Shown in pieces: positions 41,901 through 47,989 of a stretch of DNA of 64,000 nt. The stretch comes from Azorinus chamasolen (lineage: Eukaryota; Mollusca; Bivalvia; Cardiida; Solecurtidae): the NCBI GenBank assembly GCA_963576725.1, contig OY755243.1, positions 40,471,243 to 40,535,242 of the forward strand, read 5' to 3'. The translations under genes were made by a program, and so were the position numbers. The notes under the pieces were generated by a model. The model was given only the letters and a program-made list of their open reading frames with translations, had not been told where the DNA came from and did not search any database. Within the stretch, counting starts at the first letter, position 1, and the number at the start of each line of letters is the position of its first letter.

Positions 41901-43621
41901 CTACACAGGACATGTTGGAGACACCAGTTGTTGGAGAAATTTCAGAAAATAAGCTAGAAAACTGCAATGACAGACTTAGTGAAGGCATTGAAGACATTGC
42001 TGAAAAACCTGAGGTTGATAAACCAGTTACTGCAGCTGATGATATAGTAAAGGAATCTGTGCATGCATCTGTAACTAGTAAAAAGAAGCAGAAAAAGCAA
42101 GGCCCAGATCCTAACCAGAAATCGGTAAGTTAATTCTAATCTTTTGCCATTTTCTTCGATTTGTTTTAACTCTAGCTTCGAAATTTTAGTAATGAAGAAT
42201 TAATGCCTTTTGAGACAGGATGCTAGTTAACCCTTCGGTTGCTATTCACGTCAATATACCTACCTGTAAATAGTGGAGACCCAGATGAGACAGCTCCTGC
42301 AGGAGCTGTTTCATCAGGGTCTGCACTATTTACAAGTTGATTGTTCAACCAGTGCACTCCACAGCAGTGATTTCATAGCGAAATACTTATACACAGTGAA
42401 GATATATGTAATTATACAACAGGGCATGGGTAAAGAAGGAGAAATGTATTTTAAAATTCAGCAAGAGAAGGGTTAATGCATGGTAAAAGTCATGCAGGGT
42501 AAAAGTCGTGCAGAAAGCTCATAAAAACCAATAATACTTGTTTTAGTGTTCTTACTATGACAGGGGTTTACTGTATTTTATTATATTATTACTTCCCTTA
42601 GGAGAACTTATTATTGTGTTTGATAACCTTTCTCTCCTATACTTTACAGGGCAGATCAGATAACCTTGCTCTCCTATACTTTACAGGGCAGATCAGATAA
42701 CCTTGCTCTCCTATACTTTACAGGGTAGATTAGATAACGGTACTCTCCTATAGTACTCTCCTAAAGGTGTAGTTCTAGGACTGGTCGGCCCGGTGTCAGG
42801 ATAATGTGACTGGGTGGGGTGCCCTTGCCATGTACCTGCGGCAGGAGTATTCCAGTGAGGCAGCACTATAACTTGTCTGCAAATAACTGAAATACTGTTG
42901 GTCGGACGTAAAACCCAACTCACCCTCACCTCTCCTATACTTTACAGGGCAGATTAGATAACCATACTCTTCTATACTTTACAGGACAGAGAAGATAACC
43001 ATACTCTCCTATACTTTACAGGGCAGATTAGATAACCATACTCTCCTATACTTTACAGGGCAGATCAGATAACCATACTCTCCTATACTTTACAGGACAG
43101 ATTAGATAACCATACTCTCCTATACTTTACAGGGCAGATTAGATAACCATACTCTCCTATACTTTACAGGGCAGATTAGATAACCATACTCTCCTATACT
43201 TTACAGGGCAGATTAGATAACCATACTCTTCTATACTTTACAGGGCAGAGAAGATAACCATACTCTCCTATACTTTACAGGGCAGATTAGATAACCATAC
43301 TCTCCTATACTTTACAGGACAGATTAGATAACCATACTCTCCTATACTTTACAGGGCAGATTAGATAACCATACTCTCCTATACTTTACAGGGCAGATTA
43401 GATAACCATACTTTCCTATACTTTACAGGGCAGATTAGATAACCATATTCTCCTATACTTTACAGGGCAGCTGTAGTGTATGTGGAGAGGAGTTTCCATC
43501 ACGGTCAAAGTTGTTTGAGCATATAAAAACCTCTGGACATGCCATGGTGAAAAATGCTCCAATACAAGAACAAGCCAATCAGAAACAGGGCAAAAAGAAT
43601 AAGAAAAAGAAAGGCAAATGA
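23943..43621 (+). CDS. DNAJC21: DNAJC21, J-domain and zinc-finger ribosome-biogenesis cochaperone
   Basis: Fifteen coding exons: 23943-24039, 24755-24883, 25969-26063, 26931-27050, 28759-28932, 29620-29670, 30278-30357, 31346-31461, 31710-31809, 32883-33065, 35942-35993, 36824-36900, 39930-40017, 41873-42124 and 43466-43621. They sum to 1,770 nt (589 aa plus stop) and all phases agree. The start matches MKCHYE of the family; an in-frame ATG at 23934 would add three residues. Residues 1-67 form a J domain with HPD at 31-33. Next come the [10 protein letters not shown] and [15 protein letters not shown] segments, a long charged helical region, a U1-type C2H2 finger (C309, C312, H325, H331, split by intron 9), acidic and lysine-rich stretches, a second C2H2 finger (C541, C544, H557, H563) and a lysine-rich end. 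Known role (human DNAJC21, yeast Jjj1): stimulates HSP70 ATPase in late cytoplasmic 60S maturation and recycling of shuttling factors. An acceptor (TTACTTCCAG) just before the start exon implies an upstream 5' UTR exon. The last exon follows a tandem array of copied splice acceptors. Confidence 0.96.
24453..24672. mobile_element. Family B element in DNAJC21 intron 1
   Basis: TTAACCCATTACCTCATAGG to GAGGGAAAGGGTTAA. The right hairpin arm has drifted (GGAGTAAATACTTTATTTAT). Confidence 0.85.
25497..25830. repeat. Repeat fragments in DNAJC21 intron 2
   Basis: At 25497-25550 a segment (TAATTAGGGCCCTGCATTG, GGAGCTCTATAGGAATCACA) matches the interior of the hAT-like element near 13350. At 25735-25785 GGCCGGAGGCCTGATTATGC, AATAAAC and TTGAATTGAATTGA look like the 3' tail of a LINE or SINE. 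A D/E-like half hairpin follows to about 25825. Confidence 0.5.
26361..26925. mobile_element. Two older family A elements in DNAJC21 intron 3
   Basis: First 26361-26596 with diverged hairpin (AAACAGAATAGACCATGATC). Second about 26700-26925 with a good hairpin CAGATCAGATGGTTCC / GGAGCCATCTGATCAGGGTC. The second ends just before the acceptor at 26930. Confidence 0.65.
27076..27225. mobile_element. Family B element lacking its hairpin
   Basis: Reversed B: TTAACCCTGTCCTCCATAAA, GCCTCTGTAATAACCACTTT, then directly TACAAAATTCTAAAATCTT and the B body to CCTATGGAGGAAAG. The whole palindrome is absent with both flanks kept. Confidence 0.78.
27283..27540. mobile_element. Family A element, reversed, older subtype
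   Basis: TTTTAACCCTTTATCCGATA; core CAAACAGAACTGACCCAGAT and CTGATCAGGGTCTGATGTGT; body with ATATTCATGAGGGATGAGGG at the end. Confidence 0.65.
28240..28488. mobile_element. Family A element, 249-bp copy
   Basis: TTAACCTTTTCCCTGTTCTG to GAGGGAAAGGGTTAA; centre GGCTCCTATAGGAGCC. It shares its right TTAA with a reversed A copy. Confidence 0.88.
28485..28673. mobile_element. Family A element, reversed, abutting the preceding copy
   Basis: TTAATGCATCTGCAAACAGA; core GTAGACCCAGACCATACAGC, CTATAGGAGCCATCTGATCA; body to ATAGAGGGTTAA. Its first 60 bp or so are missing. The pair lies head to head just before the exon at 28759. Confidence 0.78.
29010..29115. repeat. Hairpin of family G
   Basis: Arms ACCACTCTTTAGAATTG and CAATTCTAAAGAGTGGT, extended by AACCTGTGTTATG and CACAACCTAGGATT. 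Confidence 0.6.
29703..29950. mobile_element. Family A element, reversed, older subtype
   Basis: TTAACCCTTTACTCTATAAA to GAGTAAAGGGTTAA. Core CAAACAAAGTAGACCTAGAT, centre TGGCTCCTGTAGGAACTA. Confidence 0.78.
30392..30509. mobile_element. Family T half element, broken at the palindrome centre
   Basis: TACAGTAAAACTGTTCTAAA, then the left hairpin arm (CTTAATGCAGGGTGAAAG, AAAAAGCTCCTTTAG). Sequence identity ends at the centre of the palindrome, with no right arm. Confidence 0.75.
30615..30865 (-). mobile_element. SINE-like element with tRNA-type B box
   Basis: On the minus strand its start reads as a tRNA-like 3' half (TCCGGAGGTCCGGGGTTCAA, ATCCCGGTCCC), with a B-box-like GGTTCAAATCC; the rest of the segment (CCCCTGGGTGGAGAGGATGT) has no coding signal. 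Confidence 0.45.
31011..31268. mobile_element. Family A element, reversed, older subtype
   Basis: TTAACCCTGTACCTGATAGA; core GCAAACAGAGTAGACCCAGA, centre TTCCTGTAGGAGC, GGGTCTGCTCTG; end ATTAAAGGGTAAA, about 75 bp before the exon at 31346. Confidence 0.7.
31644..31666. repeat. (CA)n microsatellite
   Basis: About 23 bp of alternating CA, intron 8 of DNAJC21. Confidence 0.9.
32323..32551. mobile_element. Family B element in DNAJC21 intron 9
   Basis: A 229-bp copy with TTAACCCTTTCCTCTGTAGG and GGAGGAAATGGTTAA; hairpin centre GCTCCTATAGGAGC. Confidence 0.86.
32598..32825. mobile_element. Family A element, older subtype, right hairpin arm truncated
   Basis: TTAACCCTTTACACCATGAA to GTGTAAAGGGTTAA. 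The left arm and centre (AATCCTGCAGGAGC) are present, then sequence jumps to TATTTGCAAAGGCATT. Confidence 0.75.
33111..33571. mobile_element. Two older family A elements in DNAJC21 intron 10
   Basis: First about 33111-33306 (GCAAATAGAGTAGACCCAGA, ending AAAGGGTTAA). Second 33326-33570 (TTAACCCTTTTCTCTATAAA, GCAAACAGAGTAGACCCAGA). Both have lost most of the right hairpin arm. Confidence 0.65.
33802..34390. repeat. Bivalve-type dispersed repeat, left part
   Basis: Begins AGCTCACCAGAGCACAAAGT (small hairpin with CTCAGGGTGAGCT), then GTCCGTCGTCCGTCGT repeats and roughly 165-bp internal tandem units (TCCTTTACAAAAGTTATAT, AAAATTGGCCCCGCCCTAGG, AGAAACATATAGTGA). This pattern is familiar from bivalve genomes (inference). 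The matching end is at 35460-35782. Confidence 0.7.
34828..34890. repeat. Solo hairpin
   Basis: Arms TTGGATTCTGATCTGACAC and CGTCAGATCAGAATCCAAA around a loop of about 20 bases. Confidence 0.7.
34985..35175. mobile_element. Family A fragment, reversed
   Basis: TTAACCCTTTGCTCCATAAT; GCAAACAGAGTAGACCCAGA; right arm diverged (GATGAATCTGCTCTGTTT). Confidence 0.6.
35172..35413. mobile_element. Family A element, reversed
   Basis: TTAACCCTTTCCCTCATATA to GAACATGGGAAGGGTTAA. Core GCAAACAGAGCAGACCCAGA, centre GGCTCTATTAGCAGC. Confidence 0.82.
35460..35782. repeat. Bivalve-type dispersed repeat, right part
   Basis: Continues the internal units of 33802-34390 (GGTCAAAATTGGCCCTGCCC, AGAAACATATAG) and ends GGTGAGCGCTTCAGGGCCAT, TCTGGCCCTCTTGTTTT. 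The two parts are separated by about 1.1 kb that includes two family A elements. Confidence 0.68.
36278..36522. mobile_element. Family I element
   Basis: TTAACCCTTTCACCGCCG to TTTGGCGCCGAAAGAGTTAA. The hairpin CAAATAGTGCAGTCCCAGAT, CAGACGCCGCC, then GGTGGCGTCTGATCGGGTCT aligns with the A, C and E hairpins but has a different centre. The D-family tail GCAGACGACAATTAG is present near the right end. Confidence 0.75.
36545..36640. repeat. D-type hairpin
   Basis: TAAACAGTTTGGATCTAGAT, GAGACACTGAATAA, GGCATCCCATCAGG, CTTCGGGCTGTTTGA. Solo. Confidence 0.5.
36914..37160. mobile_element. Family A element, reversed, older subtype
   Basis: AACCCTTTCCATGATAGAGA; nearly perfect hairpin AGACCCTGATCAGACAGCTC, CTGTAGGAGCTGTCTGATCA; end AAACGTTAA. 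Confidence 0.75.
37375..37655. repeat. Dispersed repeat (GACGAGCGTTGG type), embedded in family A sequence
   Basis: TATAAACATGAAACTTAATA, GGTTGGTAGATCTCATTG, AGGCCCCTACATAAGAACCA, TGAGCGTTGGCGCTGCATGC and AGCTCTTGTT match 44160-44535. Family A flanks (ATACTCATGAAAGAAATAAT before, GCAGAAACTGTAGCATC and AAGCCGTCTGATCTTGG after, to about 37840) suggest nesting. Confidence 0.6.
38148..38613. mobile_element. 466-bp element with 16-bp terminal inverted repeats
   Basis: TTATTACCAGTCAGAG at 38148-38163 and CTCTGACTGGTAATAA at 38598-38613 are exact inverted repeats. No coding frame of note and no clear target duplication. Confidence 0.6.
38618..38755. repeat. 138-bp long hairpin
   Basis: GTTACACGGT...TTTGGCAGGGTGTACGGGCT...GTATGACCGGGTTAGA...CGTATTTCC pairs with GGAAATACG...ATCTAACCCGGTCATAC...CCCGTACACCCTGCCAAAT...ACCGTGTAAC. 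Arms about 58 bp, loop about 15-20 bases. Markedly GC-richer than its surroundings. Intron 12 of DNAJC21. Confidence 0.85.
38850..39020. mobile_element. Family D element, right part
   Basis: GCAAACAGTTTGGATCGAGA, GAGACACAGAGTAGC, then CAAGATCTAAACTGTTTGGC; ends GCAAAGAGTTAA. Confidence 0.55.
39243..39655. mobile_element. Family T element carrying a nested family A element
   Basis: T sequence ACAGTTGAACCTGCCTATAG ... CAAGTGGTTGC is interrupted at TTAA by an A element (39318-39566) and resumes TGCAGGATGAAAGTAATGCA ... CTGCCTGTC. The T palindrome is diverged. Confidence 0.75.
39318..39566. mobile_element. Family A element, nested in family T with TTAA duplication
   Basis: A 249-bp copy, TTAACCCTTTCCCTGTTCTA to TTAGGGAAAGGGTTAA, centre GGCTCCTCTAGGAGCC. 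The host reads GGTTGC-TTAA on the left and TTAA-TGCAGG on the right, against the intact T sequence GCTTAATGCAGG, which shows a TTAA target duplication. Confidence 0.9.
39745..39910. mobile_element. Family D element, degenerate
   Basis: GCACACAGTTTGAAGTCACA, then TCATTTGGATCCAAAT and the end CAATGCAAAGAGTTAA, just before the exon at 39930. Confidence 0.45.
40027..40231. mobile_element. Family B element, right hairpin arm deleted
   Basis: TTAAACCATTACTTCATATG to GAGGGAATACGTTAA. The left arm and centre (GCTCCATAGGAG) are kept; most of the right arm is gone. Begins directly after the exon ending 40017. Confidence 0.72.
40348..40579. mobile_element. Family B element, reversed
   Basis: TTTAACCCATTCCCTCATAT at the left; hairpin with substitutions (GCATTTGTGCTATAGGAGCA); right end diverged (GAGGTGATGGATTGAA). 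Confidence 0.72.
40694..40898. mobile_element. Family T element (type T-b), complete
   Basis: TACAGTAGAACTTCTCTATA to TATAGAGAGGTTTTACTGTA. Arms as at 15187, but the centre is shortened (GAACGCTCCTATAGCGTTC), still a perfect palindrome. Confidence 0.9.
40915..41035. mobile_element. Family A fragment
   Basis: CACATACTTTAGAATTAGAT, ATCAGATGGCTCCTACATG, CTTGGCCTACTCCGTTTGC, AAAGGCGTTAGAAGG. Confidence 0.5.
41375..41606. mobile_element. Chimeric C-left / B-right element
   Basis: Left part is reversed family C (TTAACCCTTCTCTTGCTGAA, through GTGCACTGATTGCACA and the left arm GACCCTGATGAAACAGCTCC). Immediately after the centre TGCAGGAG the sequence becomes the right flank of family B (TGACTTTTACAGAAGCGCCA) and ends GCGGGAATGGGTTAA. 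The crossover lies at the shared palindrome centre. Confidence 0.85.
42227..42476. mobile_element. Family C element, nested in a family T remnant
   Basis: A 250-bp copy, TTAACCCTTCGGTTGCT to GAGAAGGGTTAA, with hairpin centre GCTCCTGCAGGAGC. Flanks ACAGGATGCTAG-TTAA and TTAA-TGCATGGTAAAAGTC match T sequence, so the target was TTAA. DNAJC21 intron 14. Confidence 0.88.
42622..43465 (+). repeat. 37-bp minisatellite made of DNAJC21 terminal 3' splice sites
   Basis: Tandem units of about 37 bp, each containing CTCCTATACTTTACAG followed by GGCAGATTAGATAACCATAC. I count 18 TTTACAG acceptors, with exon-side starts near 42649, 42686, 42723, then from about 42946 at roughly 37-bp steps to the last at 43466. 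The last is the one that joins the terminal DNAJC21 exon in frame. Three units lie left of a SINE-like insertion (42764-42929) and 15 lie right of it. Minor variants are GGACAG, GGGTAG and TTCTATAC. Each unit has a pyrimidine-rich tract and AG, so each is a plausible splice acceptor. Use of any upstream one gives a stop codon within about 16 codons. Confidence 0.93.
42764..42929. mobile_element. SINE-like insertion in the splice-site array
   Basis: A 166-bp non-repeat segment ending GACGTAAAACCCAACTCACC, a tail type I associate with molluscan SINEs. It is flanked by CTCTCCTA at 42756-42763 and 42930-42937, which may be a target duplication or simply array sequence, since the array unit holds the same string. 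No tRNA-like head was recognised, so it may be 5'-truncated. Confidence 0.5.
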
Positions 43622-43926
43622 TGATTATGGGCTATAGATTTACTAAAGCATTTGTGGATCTTGCAGCAGTGATATTTATTTGGCATTTATAAATGAGTCA
43701 GGTGATGAAAAAATGTAATATGTGGGTTGATACATGCTGATTAGTCAGCATTATTTGGCATTAGTAAACATCTTTAGTCAAGTATTTTATTTTCAAACAT
43801 GACAAATGGTGTAGACTCTTACCAGACGGTGCTTTTCTAATGTGGCTGTTCTGAGTCTATACTGTTTTCAGAAGCCTATAGATACCTTTTGTCATGAAAA
43901 GGCTCATTTTTAATATTAATTAGAAT

Positions 43927-43932
43927 AATAAA
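43927..43932 (+). promoter_or_regulatory. Poly(A) signal of DNAJC21
   Basis: AATAAA about 305 nt after the stop, followed within 15 nt by a GT-rich stretch (TTGTGTTGTTTTATTG), the usual downstream element. A second AATAAA is near 44031. Confidence 0.5.
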
Positions 43933-44159
43933 AACAGGAAAATTGTGTTGTTTTATTGATTTTTTTTTCAGACAAATTCCTCATCATTTACAATGAAGAA
44001 GCCACACTCTCATTCTGTTGAAAGTATTAAATAAATCGAGTTACGATAAGAGAGTAAATAGTCCATCTTTATTATTGTGTCACAAAAAAACATAAAACCC
44101 AGATTTGTTTAAACCATTTAAAATGGTTACACAATTTTGCCAGCAACACATTTTAAGCT

Positions 44160-44535
44160 CGTCTGTTTCGAAGAAAAGCCGAGGTATTGTGATCACTGGG
44201 TCGTAGTAGTCGTCGCCGGTGTTGTCGTCGGCGTGCAAAAACTTTAATGTAGCTCATTACTCAAGAAGTATAAGAGCTACCAACATGAAACTTAATAGGT
44301 TGGCAGATCTCATTGAGGGGAAGGCCCCTACATAAGAACCATAACTCGTGATTTCAAAATTTTGGAGTTATGACCCTTTATCATTTTCAAACATTTTTAA
44401 TTTAGTTGGACAAGTACCAAATCAGACGAGCGTTGGCACGGAGTTATGACCCTTTATCATTTTCAAACATTTTTAATTTAGTTGGACAAGTACCAAATCA
44501 GACGAGCGTTGGTGCCGTACGCGGCTCTTGTTAAA
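44160..44535. repeat. Dispersed repeat (GACGAGCGTTGG type) with 78-bp internal duplication
   Basis: AGCTCGTCTGTTTCGAAGAA, TATTGTGATCACTGGGTCGT, GTCGTCG repeats, ACATGAAACTTAATAGGTTG, and two tandem copies of GAGTTATGACCCTTTATCAT ... CAGACGAGCGTTGG; ends GCGGCTCTTGTT. Confidence 0.7.
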
Positions 44536-44589
44536 TATTCTTGTTTGAATCACGAGAGTAAGAATTACACTTGTTTGAGGGTTGACACA

Positions 44590-44740
44590 CTGGGTAACCC
44601 TTCCCTTCATATTAACACATGTTCATGTCTTTGCAAACAGAGCAGACCCAGATCTGTAGGAGCCATCTGCTCAGGGTTTGCTCTGTTTGCTTATGAATTT
44701 ATGTAGATCTGACTTTATTTTACAATGGCATGAATAGAGT
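44590..44740. mobile_element. Family A element, reversed, centre deleted
   Basis: TAACCCTTCCCTTCATATTA, GCAAACAGAGCAGACCCAGA, TCTGTAGGAGCCATC, GGGTTTGCTCTGTTTGC. Confidence 0.6.
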
Positions 44741-44769
44741 GAAGGATGTAGGGAACGAGTTGGCCGTCA

Positions 44770-45170
44770 TTTGCAAAAAGTGTGGAACCAGATCAGAGGA
44801 CTCCTATATGTGCTCCTGGATCAGGGTCTGCACTATATGTCATACAAAATCGTCTCACAAATTATACCCTTTCATACTGAATGAACTCTACCTTTAACCC
44901 ATTTCCTCATAAGCTATTTTTAGATACATCCTATTTCAATAAATCTACCGAAAAGGAATATTTACTAGAGAAAAGGAAACTTTTAGAATTTTGTAGTTTG
45001 AAACCATTGTGATAAATAGAGTATTTGCTCCTATAGGAGCAAATGCTCTATTTATCACAATGGTTTCACAAAGTGGCTTTTACAGAGTCATCAAAAGTCG
45101 TCAATATGAGGGAATGGGTTAAACAATGATGAACTATTCCACTCTATTAATTCAGCATTGAAAGGGTCAC
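44770..45170. mobile_element. Family E element carrying a nested family B element
   Basis: E hairpin at about 44772-44840 and body (CCCTTTCATACTGAATGAAC), interrupted at TTAA by B, then ACAATGATGAACTATTCCAC ... CATTGAAAGGGTCA. Confidence 0.7.
44894..45122. mobile_element. Family B element, nested in family E with TTAA duplication
   Basis: A 229-bp copy, TTAACCCATTTCCTCATAAG to GAGGGAATGGGTTAA, hairpin centre GCTCCTATAGGAGC. E copies without an insert read across CTCTATATTTAAACACTGAT, so TTAA was the target. Confidence 0.88.
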
Positions 45171-45341
45171 GTCTGTGTCTCATGTGTCCAAACCATTTCC
45201 ATAGGTAATATGAGATCTACATGAAGTGTGCTATATAGGTTAACCCTTCCTGTCCAGTAGTCATGCAAGAAATGATAACATCCAGTAGACAATAAAAATC
45301 CAGTTAGTAGTTAGAGAAAGGAAGGTAATTCTATAAATAGC

Positions 45342-45540
45342 TACAGTAAAACCTCTCTATAATGGCCACTAAATTACATAAAGTATTTTGTGTTAAAGGC
45401 AGGTGGCTGCTTAAAGCAATGTGAAAGTAAAACAGAACGCTCCTATAGGAGCATTCTGTTCTACTTTCACATTGCTTTAAGCATCCACCTGCCCTAATAA
45501 CAACACAATTTAGTGACCGTTATAGAGAGGTTTTACTGTA
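45342..45540. mobile_element. Family T element (type T-b), complete
   Basis: TACAGTAAAACCTCTCTATA to TATAGAGAGGTTTTACTGTA, 199 bp; hairpin centre CGCTCCTATAGGAGC. Confidence 0.9.
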
Positions 45541-45719
45541 TATATAGAAAAATAACCCCGCCCTAGCAGCCATGCTATTTTACCACATGTTGATTACTTT
45601 AACAAATTTGGTAGATTACAAATTAAGGAACAAGTTATTTGCAAAGGCAATGAGATATTCAACATTTGCACCGAAAGAGTTGAGCTCGGTCTGCAGAGAC
45701 GTTTCAACACTTTACTCCA

Positions 45720-46175
45720 TGAATATTCATGTATAAACAATAATGACATCCTGAATAGTGATCACCTGCTTTTTGTAATGGTATTTGAGCACAGGAAATG
45801 TGGCCATTGCATAGACTAGAATCAGGCCCATTTTTATTTAATATGAAGAAAATATTCCAAAAAGGGAATTAATATAATACATAAATACTTGAATTGCTCT
45901 GATCTAATATCTCGACCACTAAGGGCCTTTTTCAAAGATAATCATGTTAAAATACACGTCACATTTTTGTTACATGCGCCATAATATCAAAGAGAATAAT
46001 TAATACAATAATATTCCATTAGTGGTCGAAATATTAGATCAGAGCAATTCAAGTATTTATTTACATAAGCAAATGGCAAACTCTGATCAAATGACTCCAA
46101 CAGGAACTATCTGATCTGGGTCTACTCTGTATGCAAAGGCGTATATTATATGGAGTAAAAGTCTAAATAAAGCAC
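45720..46175. mobile_element. Older family A element interrupted by a foldback element
   Basis: A sequence (CTCCATGAATATTCATGTAT ... AGACTAGAATCAGGCC) resumes after 46062 with AAGCAAATGGCAAACTCTGA ... TCTGATCTGGGTCTACTCTG. The foldback has 43-bp arms at 45881-45923 and 46018-46060 (ATAAATACTTGAATTGCTCT ... CGACCACTAA and its complement). It lies just past the 3' end of GBA copy A. Confidence 0.7.
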
Positions 46176-46228
46176 ATTTCAAAAGTGTAGCAGATGAATA
46201 TGTATCCAGTGTGCAATGTCAGGCCATT

Positions 46229-47806
46229 TTATATTCTGCCCCAAACGAAAGTTACAAAACTTTTTGGCGGGAGAGCAAAATTCAGATAGCCTTCCACCAT
46301 CGGGTCTGTAATTGTAATGTCGATACTGGATGTAGCGTTCCTGTTAAGGAAGTTTGCGGCGATGGATCGATCTTCCCGAAGGACAAAAATGGCCTCAATG
46401 TCGCTGTTGCTGGTTCCGTTCAAGTGATGTTCGATGACCTTTGACCCCGGGCGGAAGAATTTGCTAAAGTGTCCCATAGCATAAAACATTGGTTGCTTAT
46501 AAAATACGTCTTTCTCTGTGTCAACGATTATTGGACTGTCCACGTAGTTTTTCTTCCAATTCGGACCACCTTTCATGTCAAGTGCTATATTCCAGTCTAC
46601 CCACCCGACCATTTTGTGTTTCAGGTCTTGAAGGATGTCGTAAAAGTAGTGTTCACCTCTATACCAGTTTCCCAGTTGTACGGAATTAGATCGATTCATC
46701 ATATCCCTCTCGCACGCCTCAGTGCTAATCATAAAATAATCTTTTCCAAATTGTCTGTATGTATCATCAATAGCAGCAGTTGGGACGAGCATATCCTCAT
46801 ACCAATGTAGAGCTATACCAGATACATACTTTGCCGCATCCGAATCTCTCAGAACCACTTCCGGCCAATATGGAAGAAAGAGTCTTTGGTCGTCGAGGAT
46901 CATAAGTTTCACGTGACCAAAACCTGCTGCTTCAAGGGCTGGCCCAAGATCCTTAGCAATGAAGTCCCGCTGAAGTTCTGCCGTCCAGCCTAGACATTGA
47001 AATGGAAATCCATCTATGAGCCCATCACTTGGTTCGTTCTGAGTCGTTAGTCCCCATATATCAACACCTTGTTCCTTGTAGGCCTGCAAAAATCTGACAA
47101 AATATTGGGCCCATGCCTTGAAATATGTTCCACCTGGTGCGCCTTTAATCGTCCCCTTTCCAGTCATGTTATTGTTCGTCTTCATCCATGCGGGTGAACT
47201 CCAGGGGCTTCCGAAGAAGGACATGTTTCTCTTATTTATGTTCAAAGCCTGCTTAATTATTGGTATTTTGTACATCAGATCCTCCTTTTGAAGACTGAAC
47301 TGTGACAAAGAGATGTCTTCAACAACGTCATCGTACGAGTACACCCTTTCAGAAAAATCACAACTTGCCATAGGAATTCGTCCAAAGGTGTATTCTATTC
47401 CATTCTCTTCGAAGTATGCATTTATAAGTCTCGTCCTGGTAGCCATGGAGATCTTTGACATAGTTATTGCTGCTGCGTCGGTGAAAGCTCCCCCGAATCC
47501 CTTGATAGTCTGAAACGTTGTGTTTCCAACCATATATACATGTTCGTTAGGTGCCACTTGATCGTCCCAGTACCCAAGCTGGCGATCTAGTCGTAAGCCG
47601 TCTCTTGTTGTTACAAATGCGTTGAAGTAAGAAAACAACAGCCCCGTTTCCCGTCCAACTGCTTCACACTGAGTTGCGTTACACATACACACAATGGAAT
47701 CATGATCAAACTTCTGTGGGACACACGGAGAAGCGTCGGCGCTTACAACGTACACGTTGTACGCAAAGATAAAAGAAAACTTTATCAAAAGTCTTGATAA
47801 TCCCAT
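46229..47806 (-). CDS. GBA1: Lysosomal acid glucosylceramidase (GBA1-like), paralogue A, intronless
   Basis: One uninterrupted 525-codon reading frame. It hydrolyses the beta-glucosyl bond of glucosylceramide in the lysosome (GH30 clan A family). The N-terminus is a hydrophobic signal peptide (about residues 1-24), followed by the family Cys-rich start (CVPQKFDHDSIVCMCNATQC). Catalytic region: GFGGAFTDAA (103-112), GRIPMASCDFSERVYSYDD, FFGSPWSSPAWMKTNNNMTG (197-216), acid/base Glu258 in TTQNEPS, LDDQR (304-308), HWY (334-336), nucleophile Glu363 in STEAC, GWVDWNIALD and GPNW. The C-terminal beta domain ends SFVTFVWGRI. Several N-glycosylation sequons are present (N43, N95, N194, N213, N371, N463, N490). 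Length equals the whole family protein, so it is intact. Vertebrate GBA1 has many introns; none is needed here. An intron limited to the 5' UTR cannot be excluded. The second copy lies 4.5 kb upstream in the same orientation. Confidence 0.95.
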   Translation of the reverse strand: MGLSRLLIKFSFIFAYNVYVVSADASPCVPQKFDHDSIVCMCNATQCEAVGRETGLLFSYFNAFVTTRDGLRLDRQLGYWDDQVAPNEHVYMVGNTTFQTIKGFGGAFTDAAAITMSKISMATRTRLINAYFEENGIEYTFGRIPMASCDFSERVYSYDDVVEDISLSQFSLQKEDLMYKIPIIKQALNINKRNMSFFGSPWSSPAWMKTNNNMTGKGTIKGAPGGTYFKAWAQYFVRFLQAYKEQGVDIWGLTTQNEPSDGLIDGFPFQCLGWTAELQRDFIAKDLGPALEAAGFGHVKLMILDDQRLFLPYWPEVVLRDSDAAKYVSGIALHWYEDMLVPTAAIDDTYRQFGKDYFMISTEACERDMMNRSNSVQLGNWYRGEHYFYDILQDLKHKMVGWVDWNIALDMKGGPNWKKNYVDSPIIVDTEKDVFYKQPMFYAMGHFSKFFRPGSKVIEHHLNGTSNSDIEAIFVLREDRSIAANFLNRNATSSIDITITDPMVEGYLNFALPPKSFVTFVWGRI

Positions 47807-47989
47807 GTCTTTCCAGAAACGGCTATATGCCTACTCAAAAAGGTGCTCTTTCTATGCCCCTGTTACAAATTAGATATCCGTGTTCAACTGATTCTACACT
47901 CAACGCGAAAGGTATTTTAGGACAGGGGCCACTAAATGTAAGATGCATGAAAAGTTTCAAAAACATCAACCTTTCTCACCCATTTACTA

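Noticed and set aside
46469..46810. Plus-strand frames opposite the GBA genes (also 52748-53083 and 53123-53377)
   Set aside because: Shadows of the strongly conserved GBA coding sequence on the other strand.
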